In this document: piece after piece, positions 7,938 to 14,134 of the stretch | How positions within the stretch are numbered: the stretch's first letter is position 1 | Layout of the letters: the number at the start of each line of letters is the position of its first letter | Notes under the pieces: generated by a model | Databases searched by the model: none | What the model saw: only the letters and a program-made list of their open reading frames with translations | What the model was told of the DNA's origin: nothing | Position numbers and translations under genes: made by a program | Origin: UBA3071 sp965369635 | GTDB taxonomy: Bacteria > Chloroflexota > Anaerolineae > UBA3071 | NCBI GenBank assembly: GCA_965369635.1 | Contig: CBDURC010000035.1 | Coordinates: 1-16,990 of the forward strand | DNA length: 16,990 nucleotides | Direction of reading: 5' to 3'

Positions 7938-8278
7938 GGGTAGTATGCCATGTGCGGCGGCAGAACCCCGGGGAGGACCCGCGCTGGATTACGTATGACG
8001 TTGACGTTGTAGAGGGTGCCACGGTATTGGACGTCCTGCACTCCATCTCCCGGCGGGATCTGGGGCTGGCGCATACCTTGCATCGTTGCAAAACCGGTAT
8101 CTGCGGAGGATGTATTATGGTGATCGACGGCCGGCGGCGATTGGCCTGCCGTACCCTGGTGAGGTCTCCCGAAATCTGGCTGGAACCGGTGCACGACCTG
8201 CCATTAGTAAAGGACCTGCTGGTAGATCTTCTCCCAGTGCAACAGAAGGTGGCGTCTCAAAGGAGCCGAGCGGATTGA
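7934..8278 (+). CDS. Stand-alone [2Fe-2S] protein resembling the N-terminal domain of SdhB/FrdB
   Basis: A 114-residue iron-sulfur protein with the plant-ferredoxin-like fold of SdhB/FrdB. The cluster ligands are in RCKTGICGGC (C52, C57, C60) and RRLAC (C72). The following stretch IWLEPVHDLPLVKDLLVD (81-98) is the typical bridge that in SdhB leads into the 4Fe-4S/3Fe-4S domain, but here the protein ends soon after, with no further cysteines. The full-size family is about 230-280 residues, so only the first half is present, and the neat end followed by ordinary intergenic sequence looks like a genuine short form. The ATG overlaps the flavoprotein stop (ATGA at 7934-7937), so the two subunits are probably made together. 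It should pass electrons between the flavoprotein and a one-electron carrier such as ferredoxin. Confidence 0.9.
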   Translation: MRVVCHVRRQNPGEDPRWITYDVDVVEGATVLDVLHSISRRDLGLAHTLHRCKTGICGGCIMVIDGRRRLACRTLVRSPEIWLEPVHDLPLVKDLLVDLLPVQQKVASQRSRAD

Positions 8279-8387
8279 ACCTCGGCTTGGCTTGAGAAGT
8301 CCACCTACCACCAGATCGGTACAGTGTTCGCAAGTGCGCCATAGCTTGTGGTCAACCAATGCCAGCGGATTTCGCTGTGTGGGAAGA

Positions 8388-8411
8388 GGCATGACTTGTG
8401 ATGCCAGGTGA
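8388..8411 (+). promoter_or_regulatory. Small inverted repeat abutting the ribosome binding site of the amidohydrolase gene
   Basis: GGCAT (8388-8392) and ATGCC (8401-8405) form a short inverted repeat directly followed by the Shine-Dalgarno AGGTGA (8406-8411), 7 bases ahead of the ATG at 8419. The rest of the 140-base gap 8279-8418 shows nothing else. It could modulate ribosome access but may be chance. Confidence 0.25.
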
Positions 8412-8418
8412 ATGAAAG

Positions 8419-9780
8419 ATGGCAGAAGCATTTGATCTACTCATCCGAGACGGCGTGGTGGTGACAGGCGCAGGCATGGCTCGTGCCGACGTGGGCGTCT
8501 GTGGGGAGACGGTGGCCGCCGTGGCTCCAGACCTCCCGGCCGAAGGTACCTGCCGGATCGTTGACGCCAGCGGCAAACTCATCCTGCCAGGCATCATTGA
8601 CGTGCACACCCATCCCGTCTACCTGGACGACATCCACCATACGTCAGTCTCGGCAGCCTTTGGCGGAATCACAACGTGCATTCACTACGCCTACGCTCGC
8701 CCGGGCATGAAGGTGCTGGAAACCATCGAGAGATTCCGAGACGATGGGTTGAAGAACTCAGTCACAGACTTTGGCCTGCATGCCGGGCTCTTCGACGTGG
8801 CCAATCAGATAGGCGACCTACCCGCGGCCTTCGATCTTGGGGTGACCTCCTTCAAGGTGTTCATGACCTATGCCAAGATCAAGTGGATGACCGATGACTA
8901 CTGGCTGATGGCGCTGCTGGACTTGGTGGGCCAGAAAAGGGGGCTGGTTGCGGTCCATGCCGAGAACGGCTTGGCGACCGACTATCTGCAGGACAAGTAC
9001 GAAGGCATGGGGATGTCGGCGTTGGAGGTGTTCACCCGCACCCGTCCCGCGGTGCTAGAGGCCGAGGCCATCAACCGGGCTATCGCCATGGCCAGGGTCG
9101 CGGACTGCGCCCTATACATCCCGCACGTGAGCACGGCGCAGGCCTTGGCGCCCATTCGGCGGGCGCGCGATGATGGGCAGATCGTATACGCTGAGACCTG
9201 TCCCCAGTACCTCACGCTCACAGGGGAGGTGTTGCAGCGGCGCGGGCCACAGGCCAAGATTGGGCCGCCTCTGCGCACACGGGAGGAGAACGCAGGGCTC
9301 TGGGAGGGTGTCCGCGATGGGACGATAGATACCCTGGCCAGCGATCATGCGCCCAAGCCGAAGGAGATGGAGGATGATTTCTTCGAGGCACCCTACGGCT
9401 CGCCTCAGGTGGAGACACTTCTGACGATCTCCTACAACGCAGGCGTGAATGGCGGAGTTATCGGACTGCCCAGGTTGGTGCAGGTTCTCTCTGAGACGCC
9501 AGCCAAGATCTTCGGCTACTATCCCAAGAAGGGGACCATTGCCCCGGCGTCGGATGCCGACATCGTGATGTTCGACCCGGCCGAGCGGTGGACGATCCGG
9601 CACGCCAACCAGCATTCGCAGGCCAACTACACGCTGTATGAGGGCCAAGCGTGTCTAGGCCGCCCGACGTGGGTTATGCAGCGGGGGCGAGTGCTGGTTG
9701 AAGACGGGGAATTGAGACATGACCCCGGACAGGCCTCCTACCTGCCCACCCAGGCCAGGGTGGAGGGTTTGTCGGGATGA
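8419..9780 (+). CDS. Cyclic amidohydrolase: hydantoinase/dihydropyrimidinase/dihydroorotase family
   Basis: A 453-residue zinc amidohydrolase that should hydrolyse a cyclic amide (hydantoin, dihydropyrimidine, dihydroorotate or allantoin) to an N-carbamoyl acid. The full metal set is visible: HxH in IDVHTHP (H63, H65), the carboxylated lysine in TSFKVFMTY (K146), H180 in AVHAENG, H236 in YIPHVSTAQAL, and the catalytic aspartate in ASDHAP (D309). YAETCPQYL (258-265) and FGYYPKKGTIAPASDADIVMFDP (365-387) favour the hydantoinase/dihydropyrimidinase branch. The IGPPLRTREENAGLWEGVRDGTID and SDHAP stretches are more like dihydroorotase/allantoinase, so the substrate is open. The start has AGGTGA just upstream. 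The class I aminotransferase follows within about 20 bases. A racemase upstream and a carbamoyltransferase downstream bracket its likely product. Confidence 0.92.
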   Translation: MAEAFDLLIRDGVVVTGAGMARADVGVCGETVAAVAPDLPAEGTCRIVDASGKLILPGIIDVHTHPVYLDDIHHTSVSAAFGGITTCIHYAYARPGMKVLETIERFRDDGLKNSVTDFGLHAGLFDVANQIGDLPAAFDLGVTSFKVFMTYAKIKWMTDDYWLMALLDLVGQKRGLVAVHAENGLATDYLQDKYEGMGMSALEVFTRTRPAVLEAEAINRAIAMARVADCALYIPHVSTAQALAPIRRARDDGQIVYAETCPQYLTLTGEVLQRRGPQAKIGPPLRTREENAGLWEGVRDGTIDTLASDHAPKPKEMEDDFFEAPYGSPQVETLLTISYNAGVNGGVIGLPRLVQVLSETPAKIFGYYPKKGTIAPASDADIVMFDPAERWTIRHANQHSQANYTLYEGQACLGRPTWVMQRGRVLVEDGELRHDPGQASYLPTQARVEGLSG

Positions 9781-9789
9781 CGCTTCATT

Positions 9790-9834
9790 GGAGATAACCA
9801 TGCCGGAGATAACCATGCCGGAGATAACCATGTC
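9790..9834 (+). repeat. Three tandem 15-base repeats, each with a Shine-Dalgarno and ATG
   Basis: The unit GGAGATAACCATGCC occurs at 9790-9804 and 9805-9819, and a third copy at 9820-9834 differs only in its last two bases (GGAGATAACCATGTC). Each unit carries GGAG 6 bases ahead of an ATG (9800, 9815, 9830), and 15 bases keeps all three starts in one frame, giving MPEITMPEITMSK. It sits just after the amidohydrolase stop (9778-9780). Confidence 0.9.
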
Positions 9835-10906
9835 CAAACCTATCATCAACTTCACCCGAGGCATGCCTCCGGTGGAGGTGTTCCCAGTTGAAGACCTGGT
9901 CCAGTGCTGCGAAGCGGCCCTGCGAGGAGACCGGGACGTGCTCTTGCAGTATGGCCGCTCGCCTGGATACGCGCCGCTGCGGCGATGGCTGGCCAGCCAA
10001 TACGAGGTGGATGCTGACCAGATTCTTGTAGCCAACGGTTCGTTGGAGATCCTGGCCTTCGTCTCGCAGACCATGCTAAAGCCAGGAGATCGGGCATTCG
10101 TGGAGTCGCCCTCCTATGACCGGGCTATCACGCTGCTGAGGCGTGCCGGAGCGCATGTTGTGGGAATCCCTCTGGACCATGACGGGATGGACATGGCGGT
10201 ATTGGAGGAGGAGCTAGGGAGAGGGACGCCGGCACTGGTCTACGTAATCACTGACTTCAATAATCCTACCGGGATAACCACCAGCTTGGAGAAACGGCGG
10301 CGGCTTGCCAGGCTGTCCCAAGAGCACGGGTTCTGGATCGCGGAAGACGCACCCTACCGGCCATTGCGCTACGAAGGTGACGACATACCCTCGCTACGCG
10401 CACTGGCTCCGGATCGGGTGTTGCACATGTCATCCTATTCCAAGCTGATCGCACCAGGGATACGGTTGGGATACCTGGTGGCCCCCGCGGCGACGATAGC
10501 GTCCTTGGCGGCGTGGGTCGTCGACACCTACATCGGTCCGGTTCTTCCTACGCAGGGCATGGTATACGAGTACTGCAGGCGGGGTCTGCTGGGCCCGAAC
10601 ATCGAGAGCTTGAAGCGGTTGTACCGGCCGCGACTGCGGGCGGCGCTGGTTGCTCTCGAGCGCCACCTAAACCACGCCACATGGACGCATCCTGAAGGTG
10701 GCTTCTACGTGGGGGTGACACTGCCGCAAGGGACGGAGATGGGCAGCCTGCTCGCCCGAGCCCAGCAAGTAGGCCTGACGCTAAGTGATGGCCGAGGCTT
10801 TTTCCCCATCCCTGCAGACGGGAGTCTCTTCCTGCGGTTGCCATTCTGCAGCGTCACTCCTGAACAGATCGATGAGGGTGTGTCGCGCCTGGCGAGCATC
10901 CTGTAG
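9800..10906 (+). CDS. Class I/II aminotransferase (2-aminoadipate/aromatic, LysN-like)
   Basis: A fold-type I PLP aminotransferase of 368 residues (358 if started at 9830) in the group of 2-aminoadipate, aromatic and branched-chain aminotransferases. Numbered from the 9830 start: YGRSPGYAPLRRWLA (41-55), the cofactor region ANGSLEILAF (68-77), DFNNPTG (142-148, usually DFQNPTG), AEDAPY (D173), the PLP lysine in SSYSKLIAPGIRLGYL (K205), and a C-terminal LRLPFC that should hold the carboxylate-binding arginine. It would convert an amino acid to the 2-oxo acid, matching IorAB substrates. The start is ambiguous because three identical Shine-Dalgarno/ATG units precede the gene. The conserved part begins at the third ATG; an ATG at 9719 inside the amidohydrolase gene lacks support. 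Confidence 0.92.
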   Translation: MPEITMPEITMSKPIINFTRGMPPVEVFPVEDLVQCCEAALRGDRDVLLQYGRSPGYAPLRRWLASQYEVDADQILVANGSLEILAFVSQTMLKPGDRAFVESPSYDRAITLLRRAGAHVVGIPLDHDGMDMAVLEEELGRGTPALVYVITDFNNPTGITTSLEKRRRLARLSQEHGFWIAEDAPYRPLRYEGDDIPSLRALAPDRVLHMSSYSKLIAPGIRLGYLVAPAATIASLAAWVVDTYIGPVLPTQGMVYEYCRRGLLGPNIESLKRLYRPRLRAALVALERHLNHATWTHPEGGFYVGVTLPQGTEMGSLLARAQQVGLTLSDGRGFFPIPADGSLFLRLPFCSVTPEQIDEGVSRLASIL

Positions 10907-10909
10907 ACA

Positions 10910-10927
10910 GGGAGGAAAGGGAGGAAA
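10910..10927 (+). repeat. Tandem 9-base purine repeat ahead of pyrB
   Basis: GGGAGGAAA occurs twice in a row (10910-10918, 10919-10927), followed by GAGGT (10928-10932) and the pyrB ATG at 10940. All three are Shine-Dalgarno-like; the last is at the best spacing. It repeats the pattern of duplicated ribosome-binding signals seen before the preceding gene. Confidence 0.7.
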
Positions 10928-10939
10928 GAGGTAATCTAC

Positions 10940-11869
10940 ATGTCCATTCTGAACGGCAAAGACATCCTACGCACTGATCTGCTGACAGACGAGGAGTTGG
11001 AGTTGGTTCTGTCCACAGCAAGTCGCTTCGAGGGCGTACTGGACTCCGGAGGCAGTCTGCAGAACATGGCCAACCTAGTCTTGGCGACGCTGTTCTTCGA
11101 GCCCTCAACTCGCACCCGCCTGTCCTTCGAGACGGCCATGCATCGGCTGGATGGCCGGGTGGTCACCGTCGCTGACCCCAAGACCTCGTCGGCGTCCAAA
11201 GGTGAGTCGCTAGCGGACTCGATGCGGACGGTGGAGGGGTATGCTGACATCATTGTGATTCGCCATCCTCGCAAAGGCTCAGCCGAGGAAGCAGCGCAGG
11301 CTGTGTCCGTCCCCCTGATAAACGCTGGAGACGGCACGGGGCAGCACCCGACGCAGGCGTTGCTCGACGTATACACGATCCAGAAGGAGAAAGGCTCGCT
11401 GGATGGGCTGACGGTGACCCTGGCTGGGGATCTCAAGAACGGGCGCACGGTACACTCCCTCTCTAACCTGCTGGCTCGGCTTGGTATGAGACTGCTCTTG
11501 GTGTCGCCCCAATCTCTGGAGATGCCTGACGAGATCACGGAAGCGCTTCGCAGTGAAGGCGCTGATGTCGACGTGGTGAGTGATCTTGCTGCCGCCATGC
11601 GCCACAGCGATGTGGCGTACATCACCCGCATCCAGAGAGAGAGGTTTGAGGACCCGGATGAGTATCAGAGACTCAAGGGTGCGTACGTGGTGGACATGTC
11701 CATGATTCAGCAGGCGAAGGCAGGGATCACCATCATGCACCCGCTCCCCAGAGTGGATGAGATCGCCACAGAGGTCGACCAGTATCCGGGTGCTGCCTAC
11801 TTCCGCCAGGCCGCCAATGGCGTGCCCGTCCGCATGGCCGTGCTGGCTTTGGTGAGCGGTCGAGAGTAG
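10940..11869 (+). CDS. pyrB: Aspartate carbamoyltransferase, catalytic chain
   Basis: A 309-residue transcarbamylase, the length of E. coli PyrB. It joins carbamoyl phosphate and L-aspartate to N-carbamoyl-L-aspartate, or the reverse. The carbamoyl-phosphate site is complete: FFEPSTRTRLSFETAMHRL (52-70), the mobile-loop lysine in SSASKGES (K87), HPTQ (136-139) and GDLKNGRTVHSL (163-174). Aspartate selectivity is indicated by TRIQRERF (R230, Q232; TRVQKERL in E. coli) and HPLPRVDEIA (267-276). Ornithine- or other-specific relatives lack this pair of motifs. No regulatory pyrI gene adjoins. The downstream neighbour is an acyl-CoA synthetase and the upstream neighbours are a transaminase and a cyclic amidohydrolase. 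That fits either pyrimidine synthesis (pyrC-like plus pyrB) or breakdown of carbamoyl-aspartate to aspartate and carbamoyl phosphate; sequence cannot choose. Confidence 0.95.
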   Translation: MSILNGKDILRTDLLTDEELELVLSTASRFEGVLDSGGSLQNMANLVLATLFFEPSTRTRLSFETAMHRLDGRVVTVADPKTSSASKGESLADSMRTVEGYADIIVIRHPRKGSAEEAAQAVSVPLINAGDGTGQHPTQALLDVYTIQKEKGSLDGLTVTLAGDLKNGRTVHSLSNLLARLGMRLLLVSPQSLEMPDEITEALRSEGADVDVVSDLAAAMRHSDVAYITRIQRERFEDPDEYQRLKGAYVVDMSMIQQAKAGITIMHPLPRVDEIATEVDQYPGAAYFRQAANGVPVRMAVLALVSGRE

Positions 11870-11893
11870 CTCGTCTAACATGACCATGGCTAA

Positions 11894-11948
11894 GATCGAG
11901 GCGAGAGGGTCATCACAGCCCACTTCCCAAGTCGGACTCGTCTCGATC
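11894..11948 (+). promoter_or_regulatory. Long inverted repeat between pyrB and the acyl-CoA synthetase gene
   Basis: GATCGAGGCGAG (11894-11905) and CTCGTCTCGATC (11937-11948) pair over 12 positions, 11 Watson-Crick plus one G-U, with a 31-base spacer. The right arm ends 17 bases ahead of the next ATG and just before its GGAG. There is no following T-run, so it is not a standard terminator. It could be a leader hairpin, an mRNA-stabilising element or a regulator-binding site. Confidence 0.5.
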
Positions 11949-11965
11949 AGTTTACCTGGAGTCCT

Positions 11966-14134
11966 ATGAGCACTGGCCCGTTTCGTGATTTGTCGAACCT
12001 TTTGAATCCGCGCGCCATTGCGGTCGTGGGCGCCTCGGAACGTCCTGGTAGCGCCGGTCGACTTGTGCTCGAGAACCTGCGCCAGTTGCGCTATTCAGGT
12101 GCGGTATACGCTGTTCACCCGGCGCACCGAGCTGTGCTAGGGTATCCCTGCTACCCAGATCTTGCAGCGCTGCCGGGGCCCGTGGACCAGGTGGCGGTAC
12201 TGCTGTCCGCGCCGAAGGTGCTCTCCGCTCTAGAGGGAGCGGTCGAGGCCGGTGCCGGCGCCGCCTGGGTGCTGGCCAGTGGCTACGCCGAAGCAGGAGC
12301 CGAAGGTCAGGCACGGCAGGATGAGTTGGCGAGTTTCGCCGATGAACGCGGACTGCTGATCTGCGGACCCAACTGCGTCGGTGTGGCCAACCTTGTGGAC
12401 CGCGTGGCAACCTACAGCGTGGCCCTGAGTCCCGCCACTCGCTCCGGCAACGTCTCTGCCGTGGTGCAGAGCGGGGCGGTATGCATGGGGTTGGCCAACG
12501 CGGCACGGGTTGGCTATCGATACCTGATTTCCAGCGGCAACGAAGCCGTCCTGGACAGCGCCGACTACATCGGTCACCTTGCCGATGATCCTAGCACTAG
12601 CGTCGTGATCGCCTTCATCGAGGGAATACGAAGTCCACAGAGATTCGTGGCCGCAGCCCAAGCGATGCGGAAGGCCGGCAAACCGCTGCTGGTGGTGAAA
12701 GTTGGTCGCTCGAAGTCGGCCCGCCAGGCGGTGCAGGCGCACACAGGGAGCCTGGCTGGGTCAGACGATGTGGTTGACGCCGTCTTCCGTCAGTTGGGCG
12801 TGGTGCGGTTGGACACCTTGGACGAGCTTCTGGAGGCTGCCCTGCTGTTTGCCACTGCCCCCTCGCCCCAGGGTGATGGTATTGGGCTTCTAAGCTTGTC
12901 AGGAGGACAGATTGGCCTGATCGCCGATTTGGCTGAGGAGTTGGGCCTGGGTTTCCCCGAGCTGTCCGACACCGCCCGCGAGCAACTCGGCCGGATACTG
13001 CCAACCTACAGTCCCATATCCAACCCCCTCGATGCCTGGGGCAGCGGCGACCTGGAGAACACCTATCCGGCATGTGTGGATGCCATCGCGCAGGAGAAGG
13101 ACATCCATATAGTGGCGGTGAGTCGAGACACGCCACCACTGGTCGCACCGCGTGAGGTTGACCAGTCGCTCGCTGTGGCCCGCGCCTCAGTGCAAGCCAG
13201 GAAGCGCACAGGGAAGCCTGTGGTCGTCTTCTCCAATGTCTGTGCCGGTTTCCATCCTGATGTCAAGAGGGTACTTGATGATGGTGGAGTGCCCTATCTT
13301 CAGGGAACGCGGGAGACACTCAAGGCGATAAAGGCCTTTGCCCAGTACGGAGAGATACGACGCACGGAGGTTACGCCAGACACTGGCACAAGCATAGGAC
13401 GAGCGGACCTGGTCATGTGGCGTGAGCGTTTGGCACGATCCCGTTCTGGCTTGTCAGAAGTTGAGGGACGTCAGCTGGTCGCAGCCTTCGGCATACCTGG
13501 GCCCAAAGAAGGAGTAGCAGCCACGGCAGAAGAGGCCGTCACCCTGGCGGCACGCCTCGGCTATCCGGTGGTCCTGAAGATCCTCTCGCCCGATATTCAG
13601 CACAAGACTGAGATTGGCGGCGTCAGTGTCGGCCTTGGGGACGCCGCGGCGGTAGCTGAGGCCTTCCAGGAGGTGAGCGCCGACGCGAGCCGGCATCATC
13701 CTGAAGCCCGTCTGCAGGGGATCCTAGTCCAAGAGATGATATCGGGAGACGCCGTGGAGGTGATCCTGGGGATGCTTCGGGATCCTGAGTTTGGCCCTGT
13801 GGTGGTCTTTGGCTCCGGTGGGATCCTTGTCGAACTCCTGAAGGACTCGTCGATCAGAATGCCTCCCCTGAACCATCGGCAAGCTCTGGACATGATAAAG
13901 GAGACGCGAGGCTCCCGCCTTCTGCAGGGCTTCCGGGGCAGCCCGGCTGCTGACATCGACGCCCTGGCTGGCGCGCTGGTCAGTCTCTCGCGGTTGGCCC
14001 TGGACTTGGGAGATCTCATTAATGCGCTGGATATCAATCCTCTGATGGTGCTGCCGAAGGGCCAGGGCGTGCGTGCGGTGGATACGCTGGTAGAACTGGA
14101 CCATAGTATCATAGACTCTCCTGAGAAAACCTAG
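11966..14134 (+). CDS. ADP-forming acyl-CoA synthetase (acetate-CoA ligase type), fused alpha and beta
   Basis: A 722-residue fused NDP-forming acyl-CoA synthetase. It converts acyl-CoA, ADP (or GDP) and phosphate to the free acid, CoA and ATP, through a phosphohistidine. Domains in order: CoA-binding Rossmann domain (NPRAIAVVGASERPGSAGR, 14-32; ICGPNCVGV, 132-140), succinyl-CoA-synthetase-like ligase domain (VVQSGAVCMGL, 166-176), the phosphorylated histidine in QAHTGSLAGSD (H259), the second CoA-ligase domain (LLSLSGGQIGLIADLAEELG, about 310), and a C-terminal ATP-grasp domain (GIPGPKEGVAATAEEA, YPVVLKILSPDIQHKTEIGG, about 495-545). GGAG lies 4 bases ahead of the ATG, rather close. It would draw ATP from the acyl-CoA made by IorAB. 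The last seven codons (from ATA at 14111) are supplied by the end of an inserted IS; without it the gene would end in Ile-Gly-stop. Confidence 0.94.
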   Translation: MSTGPFRDLSNLLNPRAIAVVGASERPGSAGRLVLENLRQLRYSGAVYAVHPAHRAVLGYPCYPDLAALPGPVDQVAVLLSAPKVLSALEGAVEAGAGAAWVLASGYAEAGAEGQARQDELASFADERGLLICGPNCVGVANLVDRVATYSVALSPATRSGNVSAVVQSGAVCMGLANAARVGYRYLISSGNEAVLDSADYIGHLADDPSTSVVIAFIEGIRSPQRFVAAAQAMRKAGKPLLVVKVGRSKSARQAVQAHTGSLAGSDDVVDAVFRQLGVVRLDTLDELLEAALLFATAPSPQGDGIGLLSLSGGQIGLIADLAEELGLGFPELSDTAREQLGRILPTYSPISNPLDAWGSGDLENTYPACVDAIAQEKDIHIVAVSRDTPPLVAPREVDQSLAVARASVQARKRTGKPVVVFSNVCAGFHPDVKRVLDDGGVPYLQGTRETLKAIKAFAQYGEIRRTEVTPDTGTSIGRADLVMWRERLARSRSGLSEVEGRQLVAAFGIPGPKEGVAATAEEAVTLAARLGYPVVLKILSPDIQHKTEIGGVSVGLGDAAAVAEAFQEVSADASRHHPEARLQGILVQEMISGDAVEVILGMLRDPEFGPVVVFGSGGILVELLKDSSIRMPPLNHRQALDMIKETRGSRLLQGFRGSPAADIDALAGALVSLSRLALDLGDLINALDINPLMVLPKGQGVRAVDTLVELDHSIIDSPEKT
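14108..14112. repeat. Probable target-site duplication, left copy (ATCAT)
   Basis: ATCAT here, inside the 3' end of the acyl-CoA synthetase gene, is repeated at 15147-15151 on the far side of the IS. Joining the flanks at this repeat restores the reading frame into ATC ATT GGC TAG, a natural gene end. Confidence 0.6.

Noticed and set aside
1085..9780. Complete allantoin degradation pathway (racemase, allantoinase, PucG-type aminotransferase)
   Set aside because: There is no allantoate amidohydrolase or ureidoglycine enzyme in the window, and the amidohydrolase motifs do not single out allantoinase; kept only as an alternative.
10936..11631. Minus-strand open frame of 231 codons in pyrB
   Set aside because: It is antisense to perfectly conserved PyrB motifs.
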